Shown here: in pieces, positions 50,436 through 59,351 of the stretch
Position numbering within the stretch: the stretch's first letter is position 1
Layout of the letters: the number at the start of each line of letters is the position of its first letter
Source of the DNA: CAZJHX01 sp964545715
GTDB taxonomy: Bacteria; Myxococcota_A; UBA9042; GCA-2863065
Direction of reading: 5' to 3'
Assembly (NCBI GenBank): GCA_964545715.1
Contig: CAZJHX010000003.1
Span: 1-64,000, forward strand
Length of the DNA: 64,000 bases
Translations under genes and position numbers: made by a program
Notes under the pieces: model-generated
Told to the model about the DNA's origin: nothing
The model's database searches: none
Seen by the model: only the letters and a program-made list of their open reading frames with translations

Positions 50436-52979
50436 TTGGCGCTGTTCGCCTCGGACAAGAAGATCCTTCTGAACAAGGTCAAGAAGCGCGACTGGCGCAA
50501 CGCTGACCAGATGAAAGAGATCTTCGTGAAGCTCAATGAGCAGTCACTGAAGATCGGCGACGTGGCCTGGATGCTGTCCGAGCCCGACCGCATGGTCCGC
50601 CACTACGCTACGCAGCTCATCGTGAGCCGGCGCATGCGCAATGCCGCCGTTACCGTGCTCAAACATGCCCGCGACGCGACCGGCGCGGCCCGCAACAACC
50701 TGGTCAACATCATTCCGTTGCTCAAGGACGACGACGCGCTGGAGAAGCTCGGCACCATGATCGAGTCGCGGGACTCCCGCGATCGGGAGCTGGCGGTCGA
50801 TGTCGTCCTGAAGTATCCGACCGCGGGTGTGCACTCGTTTCTGGTCAAGATGCTGGACCACGATGATCGCGAGTATCGCTACCGCGCGCTGCACAAGCTG
50901 ACGTCGGATCACAAAGAGGGCGAGGTCCTCAGCAAGGAGGTACGCCAGTACGTCGCGAAGCTGGTCGAAGACAAAGACGAGCGCATCCGCATCAAGTGCA
51001 TCGCCGTGCTGGTCGACCATCCGACCAACGAGCTGGCAGACCTGCTGCTGGAGCGGCTGGCCACCGAGAACTACAACGTCAAGACCGCGATCATCAAGCA
51101 CATCGAGAAGCTGATGACGCATCCCAAGCTGGGCATGGTCGACCGGCTGCTGCCGCTGCTGAGCCAGGACGACGACATGCTGCGCAGCATGGCGCTGAGC
51201 CTGACCGTGAAGTACTCGAATCCCAGCGAGATCATTAAGAAGATTCTCATCATGAGCAACCAGCTCATGGGCTGGATGCGCGAGCGTATCCTGCGCACGA
51301 TTCGCGAGCACGGGGAGGACCTGATGCCGCCGATCGTGGAGCTCTTGAGCCACCCCGATCAGGACGTGCGCGGCAAGGCGCTGATCTTTGCCAGCGACTT
51401 CGACAGCCCGCTGTTGGTTCCGCCGGCGGTCAAGCTGCTCGGCGAGGACGACTGGTGGACGCGCATTATCGCGATGGATCTGCTGGGACGCCTGAAAGAC
51501 GAGCGCGCGGTGAACCCGCTGATCAAGTGCCTGGACGACGATGAGGTGCGCTGGTCGGCGGTCGAGGCGCTGTCGCGTATCGGCAGCAAGAAGGCGCTGG
51601 GACCGATCGCCAAGCTGCTGGGCGACAAGAGCCCCGAGGTGCGTCTGCAGGTCATCCAGACGCTGGAGCTGTACAACGATCCGCGCGCGCTGCAGCTGCT
51701 GAAGAAGAGCATGGAGCGCGACCCCAACGTCGAGGTCCGTGAGCGCGCGCTGCAGGCCTATCGCACGATCAGCGACAAGCACCAGCGCAGCGTGGACGAG
51801 GCCGAGCTGAGGCAGTCGTTTGCGTACGGCAAGACCGATCGGCGCATCGACAAGCTGCTGACCGAGTGTCGCAAGGTCGGCGCGAGTGACTTGCACGTCT
51901 CCCCGACGTCCAAGCCACTGATGCGCATGGCCGGTGAGCTCACGCGGGTTGGCGAGGAGGCGCTCTCGGCTGAGCAGACGTCATCCATGATCAACGGCAT
52001 GCTGCTGCCGGCCCAGCGTGAGATCTTCGACGAGGAGCACCAGCTCGACTTCTGCTACGTCATCCCGGGCGTGGGGCGGTATCGCGCCAACGTCTACAAG
52101 CAGCGGCTGGGCTACGGCGGCGTCTTTCGGGTGATCCCAAACGAGCTGCCGACCTTCTTGGACACGCGCCTGCCCGAGCACCTGGTCGACATCACGAACT
52201 ACCACCAGGGCATGATCATCGTGACGGGGCCGGCCGGCAGCGGGAAGTCGACCACGCTGGCGGCGCTGATCAACCTGATCAACGAGCGCAAGCGCGACCA
52301 TGTGCTGACGCTGGAAGACCCGATCGAGTTCGTGCATCCGTACAAGAACGCGCTGGTCAATCAGCGCGAGATTGGCAAGCACTCCAAGAGCTTTGCATCC
52401 GCCCTGCGCGCCGCGCTGCGTGAGGACCCGGACGTCATCGTGGTCGGTGAGCTGCGCGATCAGGAGACGATGACGCTGGCCATGACGGCCGCTGAGACCG
52501 GCCACCTCGTCATCACGACCATGAACACCACGAGCGCGGTGAAGACCGTTGACCGGCTGGTCGACGCCTTCCCGCCGAAAGAGCAGCCTTCGGTGCGGAT
52601 GATGCTCAGTGAGTCCGTGGTGGTCGTGACCAGCCAGACGCTGCTGCCGCGCGCCGACAAAAAGGGGCGGGTCGCCTGCCACGAAGTGCTGATGATCACC
52701 GGACCGATCCGCAACCTCATCCGCGACAACAAGACCGCGCTGATCCCGTCGGGCATGACCGTCGGCAAGGAGCAGGGCCAGCAGACGGTTGACATGGCGC
52801 TGCAGACGCTGCTGGACGAGAAGATCATCTCCCCCGAGACCGCCTACCGTCGCGCCGACACCAAGGAGACCTTCGAGTCCCAGGTGCCGGGGCTGATGGA
52901 GGAGAAGAAGAAGCGCGAGAAGATGAAGCAGATCGAAGCGAGCGGCGAGGATGCCGAGCAGGAGGCCAAGGGTGCCTAA
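50436..52979 (+). CDS. HEAT-repeat / PilT-family ATPase fusion (847 aa)
   Basis: TTG 50436 behind CAGGAGCTGAG. Residues about 1-460 are HEAT/Armadillo-like helical repeats (MLDHDDREYRYRALHKL, LSHPDQDVRGKALIFA, DDDEVRWSAVEALSRIGSK). Residues about 465-830 are a full PilT/PilU-type secretion ATPase: ASDLHVSP, Walker A GPAGSGKSTT (about 597-606), Asp box LTLEDPIEFVH, Walker B VIVVGELRD (about 667) and a His box AAETGHLVIT. The C-terminus is a charged tail. Typical PilT is about 350 aa, so the HEAT half is extra. Predicted role: retraction or motor ATPase of a type IV pilus regulated through a protein-binding solenoid. Overlaps the next pilT-like gene by 8 bp. Confidence 0.92.
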   Translation: MALFASDKKILLNKVKKRDWRNADQMKEIFVKLNEQSLKIGDVAWMLSEPDRMVRHYATQLIVSRRMRNAAVTVLKHARDATGAARNNLVNIIPLLKDDDALEKLGTMIESRDSRDRELAVDVVLKYPTAGVHSFLVKMLDHDDREYRYRALHKLTSDHKEGEVLSKEVRQYVAKLVEDKDERIRIKCIAVLVDHPTNELADLLLERLATENYNVKTAIIKHIEKLMTHPKLGMVDRLLPLLSQDDDMLRSMALSLTVKYSNPSEIIKKILIMSNQLMGWMRERILRTIREHGEDLMPPIVELLSHPDQDVRGKALIFASDFDSPLLVPPAVKLLGEDDWWTRIIAMDLLGRLKDERAVNPLIKCLDDDEVRWSAVEALSRIGSKKALGPIAKLLGDKSPEVRLQVIQTLELYNDPRALQLLKKSMERDPNVEVRERALQAYRTISDKHQRSVDEAELRQSFAYGKTDRRIDKLLTECRKVGASDLHVSPTSKPLMRMAGELTRVGEEALSAEQTSSMINGMLLPAQREIFDEEHQLDFCYVIPGVGRYRANVYKQRLGYGGVFRVIPNELPTFLDTRLPEHLVDITNYHQGMIIVTGPAGSGKSTTLAALINLINERKRDHVLTLEDPIEFVHPYKNALVNQREIGKHSKSFASALRAALREDPDVIVVGELRDQETMTLAMTAAETGHLVITTMNTTSAVKTVDRLVDAFPPKEQPSVRMMLSESVVVVTSQTLLPRADKKGRVACHEVLMITGPIRNLIRDNKTALIPSGMTVGKEQGQQTVDMALQTLLDEKIISPETAYRRADTKETFESQVPGLMEEKKKREKMKQIEASGEDAEQEAKGA

Positions 52980-54108
52980 GATCGACCGCTTTCTGCAGCT
53001 GATGAACGACCGCGGCGCCAGTGACCTGCACTTCTGCGTCGGTCAGCCGCCCACCCTGCGCTTGCACGGGGCTGTGGAGCCGATTCGCTACAAGACGCTG
53101 TCTCAGACGGACTTTGTCGGCTTTCTGGGCGAGATCTCTCCCAAGCACATCTGGCAGCACTTTCAGGACTGCGGTGACGCGGACTATGCGTACGAGTGCC
53201 CGGGCCTGGCGCGCTTTCGCGTCAACATGTTCCAGCAGGAGCGGGGCAGCGCGGCCGTCTTCCGGATCATCCCGACCAAGCTGTTCACCATGGAGCAGCT
53301 GGGTTTGCCCAAGGCGTGCCACACCATCTGCGACCTGGAGCGCGGCCTGGTGCTGGTGACGGGGCCGACCGGCTCGGGCAAGTCAACGACCTTGTCCGCG
53401 ATCGTCAATGAGATGAATGCCACACGAAACCTGCACATCATCACGATCGAGGACCCGGTGGAGTTCGTGCACCCCAACAAGCAGAGCCTGATCACGCAGC
53501 GCGAGGTGGGCAGCAACTGCAAGAGCTTTGCGGCCGGGCTGCGCGCCGGGCTGCGCGAGGATCCCGACGTGATTCTGGTTGGCGAGATGCGCGACTTGGA
53601 GACGATCTCGCTGGCGCTGGCGGCGTCTGAGACCGGCCTGCTGGTGTTCGGCACGCTGCACACCAACAGCGCCTCCAAGACCATCGACCGCGTGATCAAC
53701 GTCTTTCCGTCCGACGAGCAGGAGGGCGTGCGCTCGATCATCGGAGACACGCTGGCCTGTGTGCTGGCTCAGCAGCTGCTACGGCGCAAGGAGGGCGGTC
53801 GCGTGGCGGCCCTGGAGATCCTCTTCGGCTCGCCGGCGCTTGGCAACATGGTGCGTGAGGGCAAGACCCACCAGATCACCAACATCATCCGTCAGGGCCA
53901 GCGCCGCGGCATGGTCACCATGGACGACAGCCTGGAGCGCCTGGTCAAAGAGGACATCATCGATCCGGAATCGGGCTACGAGAAGGCGATCGAAAAGAAG
54001 GACTTTCGCAAGCGCATGGCCCTGCTGGGTCACGCTGTGGGCGCCGCCGACGAGGATCCGGAGGAGATGGAGAAGATGCTGATGGAGGCCATCGGCGCCA
54101 TCAACTGA
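52972..54108 (+). CDS. PilT/PilU-type pilus retraction ATPase (378 aa)
   Basis: GTG 52972 is favoured: AGGAGG lies 7 bp upstream and the protein then begins MPKIDRFLQLMNDRGASDLHF, like PilT. An in-frame ATG at 52951 would add seven residues. Motifs: Walker A GPTGSGKSTT (about 130), IEDPVEFVHPNK, ALREDPDV-like GLREDPDVILVGEMRD (Walker B), AASETGLLVFGTLHT and LAQQLLRR. Closest in layout to PilT/PilU. Translationally coupled to the HEAT-PilT fusion, so the two motors may work as a pair, as PilT and PilU do. Confidence 0.93.
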   Translation: MPKIDRFLQLMNDRGASDLHFCVGQPPTLRLHGAVEPIRYKTLSQTDFVGFLGEISPKHIWQHFQDCGDADYAYECPGLARFRVNMFQQERGSAAVFRIIPTKLFTMEQLGLPKACHTICDLERGLVLVTGPTGSGKSTTLSAIVNEMNATRNLHIITIEDPVEFVHPNKQSLITQREVGSNCKSFAAGLRAGLREDPDVILVGEMRDLETISLALAASETGLLVFGTLHTNSASKTIDRVINVFPSDEQEGVRSIIGDTLACVLAQQLLRRKEGGRVAALEILFGSPALGNMVREGKTHQITNIIRQGQRRGMVTMDDSLERLVKEDIIDPESGYEKAIEKKDFRKRMALLGHAVGAADEDPEEMEKMLMEAIGAIN

Positions 54109-54190
54109 CCCCCCAACTGCCCCCCCAACGTGACGCTTGATCGGACTTAGGCCCAATGCTAAGGTGTCGCCGCCTTGAGCGAGGGTCTTG

Positions 54191-54619
54191 ATGAAGCGGA
54201 TTATTGCAGTAGTTACAGTAGCTTTGTTCAGTGTCGCGACCGCCGGTTGCTACAACACGTACCGAGTCAGCAAAGAGGAGTTCGAGAAGCTCCAGGCGCC
54301 GCCGGAGGGCTCGTCCTCGGTGAGTGTCACTGACGAGAACGGCACCAGCGTCGGCGTCTCCGACAAAACCAACATCTATGTCCGCTCGGACGGTGGTCGT
54401 CGCTATCCCGTGACGGCGTTCAACTTCAAGATCACCAGCAGCCAGCTGGTCGCCTCTGATCGCGACACGCTGCTGGCCGTAGACGGCATCGCCAGCTACG
54501 AGATCGACCACCTCTCGACCTGGCAGACTGTCGGGCTCGTGAGCCTGGGAGCCGCCGCAGCGGCGGGCGTCATCGTGGCGGTCATCATCACGGCCGGCTC
54601 CAAGACCCTCAAGAACTAA
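54191..54619 (+). CDS. Small lipoprotein with C-terminal membrane segment (142 aa)
   Basis: ATG 54191 (MKRIIAVVTVALFSVATAGC) gives a lipoprotein signal. The mature part has a beta-rich middle (NIYVRSDGGRRYPVTAFNF) and a hydrophobic segment near the C-terminus (about 118-136, GLVSLGAAAAAGVIVAVII). So it may be tethered at both ends. No family recognised. 82 bp after the pilT-like gene and 50 bp before the transglycosylase fusion, same strand. Confidence 0.7.
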   Translation: MKRIIAVVTVALFSVATAGCYNTYRVSKEEFEKLQAPPEGSSSVSVTDENGTSVGVSDKTNIYVRSDGGRRYPVTAFNFKITSSQLVASDRDTLLAVDGIASYEIDHLSTWQTVGLVSLGAAAAAGVIVAVIITAGSKTLKN

Positions 54620-54669
54620 CCGCACCACGCGATTGGCGCGCTCTTGATGCGCGTGATACCACAACCGTT

Positions 54670-57342
54670 ATGAAGCGCTACGCCGTGTTCGGCACGATCG
54701 CCGTGCTGCTCGGGTGCGCGGTGGCGGGATGGGTCCTGCTGCCGTCGTGGCTGGAGAGCAAGGCCGCAGACGTGCTGGTGCGTCTTGGCGGCGTGCTCGA
54801 GGTGGACGTCGAGTACGGCACGCTGCGCATCGAAGGCACCGAGCGGCTGGTGCTCGAGGACGTCACGATCAGCCCGCGCGACGCGCTGCCCAGCGAAGGG
54901 CCGATCGCGGTGGCATCCAAAGTAGTGGTCGACCTCACCGTCACCTCTATGTGGTCCCAGCGCATCCGGCTGGAGCGGCTGCTGGTGGAGAACGCCAAGC
55001 TCGCGGTCGTGCGGCGCGCTGACGGGACCGACAACTTCGCCGGACCCCTGGAGCGCCTGGAGAAGCTCGTGCGGCCGTCCAAAGATGACGGCGCCGCTCC
55101 CGAGACGCGAGGGCGGCTGTGGGATCACATCGAGAAGCACGTGCCGCGGGTAGAGCTGGTCGACGGTGCGATCACCGTCCGGGACGAGACCCGAGAGCGG
55201 ACGTTCATCCCCGGTGTGTTGCCGGCGACGCTGGAGTTTCCCGGGCTCGAGATCATCGCGGCCAACGACTCCGTCCTGCTGGACCGGATGAAGCTGGCGG
55301 TGGAGGCGACGGCGGGCGTGCCGGTGCTGAACTCGCGCGCGAAGATCTCCCTGGCCTACGACCGCGAGGCCGATCACCTGACCGCCAGCGCCAAGCTGAT
55401 CGAGCCGGCCACGCTGGCCTGGGGCGATCGGCAGTTCAAGCTTCAGCGCGGAGCCTGGTTTCTGGACGACTCGATTCGGCTGACGGGGCTGCAGATCGAC
55501 CAGGACTTCAGCGCGGCGGAGGTGGCCATCTGGTTGCGGCCCGACGACGGGGAGCTCGATCTGCCGGGGCCGCAGACGGCGGTGAGCCCGGTCTTGCGCC
55601 GCATTCGCAAGCTGCGTGTGGACAAGCCCGAGATTCGTATGGGCGCGGGCGGCCGGCTGCCCGGGTGGATGGTGGCCGCGGCCGAGATGCCCGGAATCGG
55701 GACGCTGCCGGCTGCCGAGGCGGCGGTGAAGCCCCCGAGCGCCAAGCGGCCCAAGCTCAACAAGAAGGGGCAGGTCGTACGGCAGGCGCTGGTCGGCATG
55801 TTCCAGCAGACGGCCCAGCGGATCCGCCGAGGTACGGCCGCCGCATGGAAGACGGGCAACAAGTTCCCGCTGCCCGAGTTGAGCATCACGCTCGGCCGCT
55901 TTGTGTACGGCGCGGAGCCCGGAAAAGCGCCGCCCATGCTGGCGGGGATGGACCGCTTTGACCTCAAGATCGAGCGCTCGGCGGATGACCTGGTCACCGC
56001 GCATCTCAGCTTTCCGGCGGAGGCACAGGACGGCGACGCCGACGACGTGGAGGCGATCTCGGGACGCTTGCAGCTGGACACGGGCGACCTGCAGGTGCGC
56101 ATCAAGGCCAAAGAGCTGCCGCTGCACCCGTATCGCGCTGTCTTCCCCAAGTGGATCGAGATCAGCGCGGACACGGTGCTGCGGGACACCGATGTGCGCA
56201 TCATCTATGGCGCCGACGTCGACCAGGTGGAGGTGCACGGGGCGTGGCACGTGGACAAGCTGGCTGCGTCGATGCCGCGGATGGCGTTGGAGACGATGCG
56301 CGACCTCTCCATCGGTGGCAAGACGCACGCCGTGATGGACTTGAAGCAGGCGACGGTCACGGTCAAGGACAGCAGCCTGAGGCTCGGCGATGTCCCGATG
56401 ACGCTCTCGCTGGGGCTGGAGGACCTGAACAAGGCGCCGCTGATCAGCTGGAACCTCGACGTCCCGCGCGTCGGCGCACAGAAGGTCATTGACGCGCTGC
56501 CGGCGGCGTTTTTGGGCGAGCTGGACGGCATGCGGGTAAGCGGAGACATAGGCTGGTCGCTGCAGGGCACGCTGGACACGCGCGATATGCGCAGCCTGGC
56601 ATACAAGTCAAAGCCGCAGGCACACCGCTTCCGCGTGCACGACCTGGGCGAGAAGATCGACTTCAGCACACTGAAGCGACGCTTTGCTTATCGCGTCCAC
56701 GAGAAGGGCGGCAAGACCCGTGAGCGCAAGACGGGGCCGGGCGCCGGTGGCTGGGTGCCGCTGAGAGCGGTCAGCCCCTGGATGGCCAAGGTGCTCACGA
56801 CGACCGAAGACGGCACCTTCTGGCGCCACAAGGGCATGGCGTTCTTCGCGATCAAGGACGCGATCATCGACAACCTCGAGAAGGGCCGCTTCTATCGCGG
56901 CGCCAGCACGCTGACCCAGCAGCTGGTCAAAAACGTCTTCCTGGACCGCAAGAAGACCATCGGCCGCAAGGCCCGCGAGCTGTTTCTGGCGTGGCGGCTG
57001 GAGAGCTACCTGAACAAGGATACGATCCTGTCGCTGTACCTGAACATCGTGGAGCTGGGGCCGAACATCTACGGCATCAAGCGCGCGGCCCGGTATTACT
57101 TCGACAAGACGCCGGCAAACCTGGATATCGTCGAGTGCGCCTTCCTGGCCAGCATCCTGCCGAACCCGCGCAAATTCCACTACCTGTATCGGCGCGGAAA
57201 GGTCACAGAGAACTGGCGTAAGGGGCTGGAGCGCATCATCGCGGTGATGCACAAGCGCGGAAAGGTCTCGGAGCGGGAGATGAAAGCTGCGGCGCCGTTC
57301 TCACCTGCGTTCGTCAAGCGGAAGCGACGCGGAAGGAAGTAG
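54670..57342 (+). CDS. AsmA-like / GT51 peptidoglycan transglycosylase fusion (890 aa)
   Basis: N-terminal membrane anchor (about 6-25). A long region (about 30-680) resembles AsmA-type repeats (LRIEGTERLVLEDVTISP, LSITLGRFVYGAEPGKAPP). Residues about 690-870 are a GT51 transglycosylase with intact motifs: catalytic Glu in TTEDGTFWRHKG (about 713), RGASTLTQQLVKNVF, RKARELFLAWRLE and LNIVELGPNIYGIKRAA. No transpeptidase domain is present, so it is a monofunctional glycan polymerase attached to an unusual periplasmic extension. It polymerises lipid II at the outer face of the inner membrane. ATG 54670. Confidence 0.9.
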   Translation: MKRYAVFGTIAVLLGCAVAGWVLLPSWLESKAADVLVRLGGVLEVDVEYGTLRIEGTERLVLEDVTISPRDALPSEGPIAVASKVVVDLTVTSMWSQRIRLERLLVENAKLAVVRRADGTDNFAGPLERLEKLVRPSKDDGAAPETRGRLWDHIEKHVPRVELVDGAITVRDETRERTFIPGVLPATLEFPGLEIIAANDSVLLDRMKLAVEATAGVPVLNSRAKISLAYDREADHLTASAKLIEPATLAWGDRQFKLQRGAWFLDDSIRLTGLQIDQDFSAAEVAIWLRPDDGELDLPGPQTAVSPVLRRIRKLRVDKPEIRMGAGGRLPGWMVAAAEMPGIGTLPAAEAAVKPPSAKRPKLNKKGQVVRQALVGMFQQTAQRIRRGTAAAWKTGNKFPLPELSITLGRFVYGAEPGKAPPMLAGMDRFDLKIERSADDLVTAHLSFPAEAQDGDADDVEAISGRLQLDTGDLQVRIKAKELPLHPYRAVFPKWIEISADTVLRDTDVRIIYGADVDQVEVHGAWHVDKLAASMPRMALETMRDLSIGGKTHAVMDLKQATVTVKDSSLRLGDVPMTLSLGLEDLNKAPLISWNLDVPRVGAQKVIDALPAAFLGELDGMRVSGDIGWSLQGTLDTRDMRSLAYKSKPQAHRFRVHDLGEKIDFSTLKRRFAYRVHEKGGKTRERKTGPGAGGWVPLRAVSPWMAKVLTTTEDGTFWRHKGMAFFAIKDAIIDNLEKGRFYRGASTLTQQLVKNVFLDRKKTIGRKARELFLAWRLESYLNKDTILSLYLNIVELGPNIYGIKRAARYYFDKTPANLDIVECAFLASILPNPRKFHYLYRRGKVTENWRKGLERIIAVMHKRGKVSEREMKAAAPFSPAFVKRKRRGRK

Positions 57343-57363
57343 CAGTACGCGTCTCTAGAAATT

Positions 57364-57885
57364 CTAGGTCTCGAGACCTTTCTGGCGACGCAGGTTGCCC
57401 ATCACGCGCTCGTACTCGATGTCGTAGTTGCCCGTGCCTTCCTGCAGGTTCTTGATGCGGGCTTTGACCTGGCGGTCCAGATCGTCGTCCAGCTCCGCGT
57501 GCTTGCGGATGGCGTCGCGCATCTTGCGGCGCATGGTGTTGTCGTCCGCGAACACCTCTTCGATGTTGCGGGTGTGCAGCACCACCTCGAGCAGCTGGGT
57601 GATGATGTAGTCGTAGGCCTTGTCGTCGATGCCGAAGCCCTGCTGCTCGGCGAGACGACGCTTCACCCGGGTCGTGTGGCTGTAGTCCAGACCGCGCGCC
57701 GCGATCATGTCCTTGGCCTTCTCCATGATCTCGCGATCCAGACGCCGGTACTCGTTCAAGACCGCCTCGACGTCCAGCTGGACCTCGTCGACCATCTCCG
57801 CAGCCACCTCGATGTCACCGTCCGCGACCAGCATCGTGACGATGTCCTCAGCGATCAGCGTTACTTTGCCCCGATAGAGCCTCAT
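57364..57885 (-). CDS. DUF507 family protein (173 aa)
   Basis: Two tandem DUF507-like halves (MRLYRGKVTLIAEDIVTMLV... EVAAEMVDEVQLDVEAVLNE, then EQQGFGIDDKAYDYIITQLL). All-helical, cytoplasmic, no known catalytic residues. The family is found in Aquificota, Thermodesulfobacteria and delta-type proteobacteria; function unknown. The ATG is at 57885, and the divergent SAM hydrolase gene begins 77 bp away. It converges on the transglycosylase gene, with the stops 21 bp apart. Confidence 0.85.
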   Translation of the reverse strand: MRLYRGKVTLIAEDIVTMLVADGDIEVAAEMVDEVQLDVEAVLNEYRRLDREIMEKAKDMIAARGLDYSHTTRVKRRLAEQQGFGIDDKAYDYIITQLLEVVLHTRNIEEVFADDNTMRRKMRDAIRKHAELDDDLDRQVKARIKNLQEGTGNYDIEYERVMGNLRRQKGLET

Positions 57886-57962
57886 CAGGCACCTCCTCGT
57901 GTCGCGCGCTAGTTAGCACTTTGGTGGGTTTGGGGCAATGACGATATGATCTCTGCTGTCTA

Positions 57963-58748
57963 ATGCTGCACCGATCCTCCATCGTCACACTCACCTCCGA
58001 CTTCGGGAGTCGCGGATCCTATGTCGGCGCGATGCGTGGCGCGGTTCTGTCGCGAAACCCGGCCGCCAGGCTGATCGACATCACCCATCAAGTGGGGCCG
58101 CAGAACGTGGCCGAGGGAGCGCGTGCGCTGGCCGAGGCCTGCCCGTGCTTTCCGCCGGGCACGGTGCACCTGGCGGTCGTCGATCCGGGCGTCGGCACAG
58201 CGAGGGCAGGGCTGGCCATCGAGTCAGGCGGGCACATTCTGGTCGGTCCGGACAACGGGCTGCTCATCGAGGCGGCTGCGCTGTTGGGCGACTTTCGAGC
58301 ACATCGAATCGACAACGCCGCCTATCGAGCTCGGAAGGTCAGCGCCACGTTTCACGGACGCGACATCTTTGCGCCGGTCGCCGGGGCGCTCTCTGCGGGC
58401 GAGCCGGTCGAGTCGGTCGGGCCGTTTGTGTCCTCGGTCGTCGGCCCCCCAGCGCTTCCCCGTCCTCGGGAGACGGAATACGGGCTGATCGGCCAGGTCG
58501 TGTTCGTCGACGGCTTCGGCAACCTGATCACCAACATGTCCGAGCAGGAGGTGGCGGCGGACGCCCACGTCTCCATCGCCGGGCACACGCTGCCTGGCCT
58601 GGTGCGCACCTATGGTGAGGCTGCGGGTGCGTCCCTCGTCGCGCTGATCGGCAGCAGCGGCATGTTGGAGGTCGCCGTCCCGGGCGGCAGCGCGGCGGCT
58701 GTGTTGGGCGTCGGACCAGGCGAGCCCGTCGAGGTGGCTGCGCCATGA
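57963..58748 (+). CDS. SAM hydrolase (SAM hydroxide adenosyltransferase, DUF62 family, 261 aa)
   Basis: Hydrolyses S-adenosylmethionine to adenosine and methionine. Family motifs: VTLTSDFG (substrate Asp), AVVDPGVGT, VGPDNGLL, TFHGRDIFAPVAG and FVDGFGNLITN in the expected order, followed by the beta-barrel C-terminal domain. The length matches the family (about 260-280). ATG 57963. Its stop overlaps the start of the next lipoprotein gene as ATGA, so the two are coupled. Confidence 0.92.
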   Translation: MLHRSSIVTLTSDFGSRGSYVGAMRGAVLSRNPAARLIDITHQVGPQNVAEGARALAEACPCFPPGTVHLAVVDPGVGTARAGLAIESGGHILVGPDNGLLIEAAALLGDFRAHRIDNAAYRARKVSATFHGRDIFAPVAGALSAGEPVESVGPFVSSVVGPPALPRPRETEYGLIGQVVFVDGFGNLITNMSEQEVAADAHVSIAGHTLPGLVRTYGEAAGASLVALIGSSGMLEVAVPGGSAAAVLGVGPGEPVEVAAP

Positions 58749-59311
58749 AGTACGCCTTCCTGCTGGTTGCCGTGGTCTCGATGGGGTGCTCCGAACCCGA
58801 CAAAGGCATCCTGACGGGCGACCTTCTGGTCGTCCGGGACTGCGACGGCGTGGACGTGATCTTCAAGGACCCGCCGTACAGGATGGTCGCGGAGTTCTTT
58901 GCGCTGGAGCAGCTGGGCGAGATCTCCTTCATTCGCATGCAGCCCGGTGGCAAGCCGCTGCACCGGACCGACGCGCTGGTCATGGAGGTCACGGACCCCG
59001 ATTTCATCAAGAATCGGCTGCCGCGCGAAAACAAGGCGGCCATCCCGATCCCGATCGACAGTCCCAAAGTCCGTGTCACGCTGCATGTGTTGGGCTCTTG
59101 TCCGACCACGTCCCAGGCGATGACGGGGCATGAGGGCCAGATCACGTTCACAAAGTTCGGCACCGAAAAGGGCGACAAGGTGGCTGCGACCTTTGAGTTC
59201 GAGCTGTTTGACGACCGCACCGGCGAGGTCGTCGGCCTTGGATTCAAGGGCAGCTTCAGCTTCACGGTCAAGGTCGGGCAGCCCTATCAGCCCTTCGCAG
59301 GACAGCAATAA
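58745..59311 (+). CDS. Putative lipoprotein (188 aa)
   Basis: ATG 58745 overlaps the SAM hydrolase stop. Signal and lipobox: MKYAFLLVAVVSMGC. The mature part is beta-rich with one Cys pair (RDCDGVDVIF, LGSCPTT) and ends in a strand-rich region (ATFEFELFDDRTGEVVGLGF). No family recognised. It follows an enzyme of cytoplasmic SAM metabolism in one transcript, but I see no functional link. Confidence 0.7.
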   Translation: MKYAFLLVAVVSMGCSEPDKGILTGDLLVVRDCDGVDVIFKDPPYRMVAEFFALEQLGEISFIRMQPGGKPLHRTDALVMEVTDPDFIKNRLPRENKAAIPIPIDSPKVRVTLHVLGSCPTTSQAMTGHEGQITFTKFGTEKGDKVAATFEFELFDDRTGEVVGLGFKGSFSFTVKVGQPYQPFAGQQ

Positions 59312-59351
59312 GACTTGCCCAAACGGGCGCGTTGCCTGTATTGAGCCCCAG

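Noticed and set aside
57355..57367. Palindrome CTAGAA-A-TTCTAG between convergent genes as a terminator or operator
   Set aside because: Short, with no T run; it overlaps a stop codon and could arise by chance.
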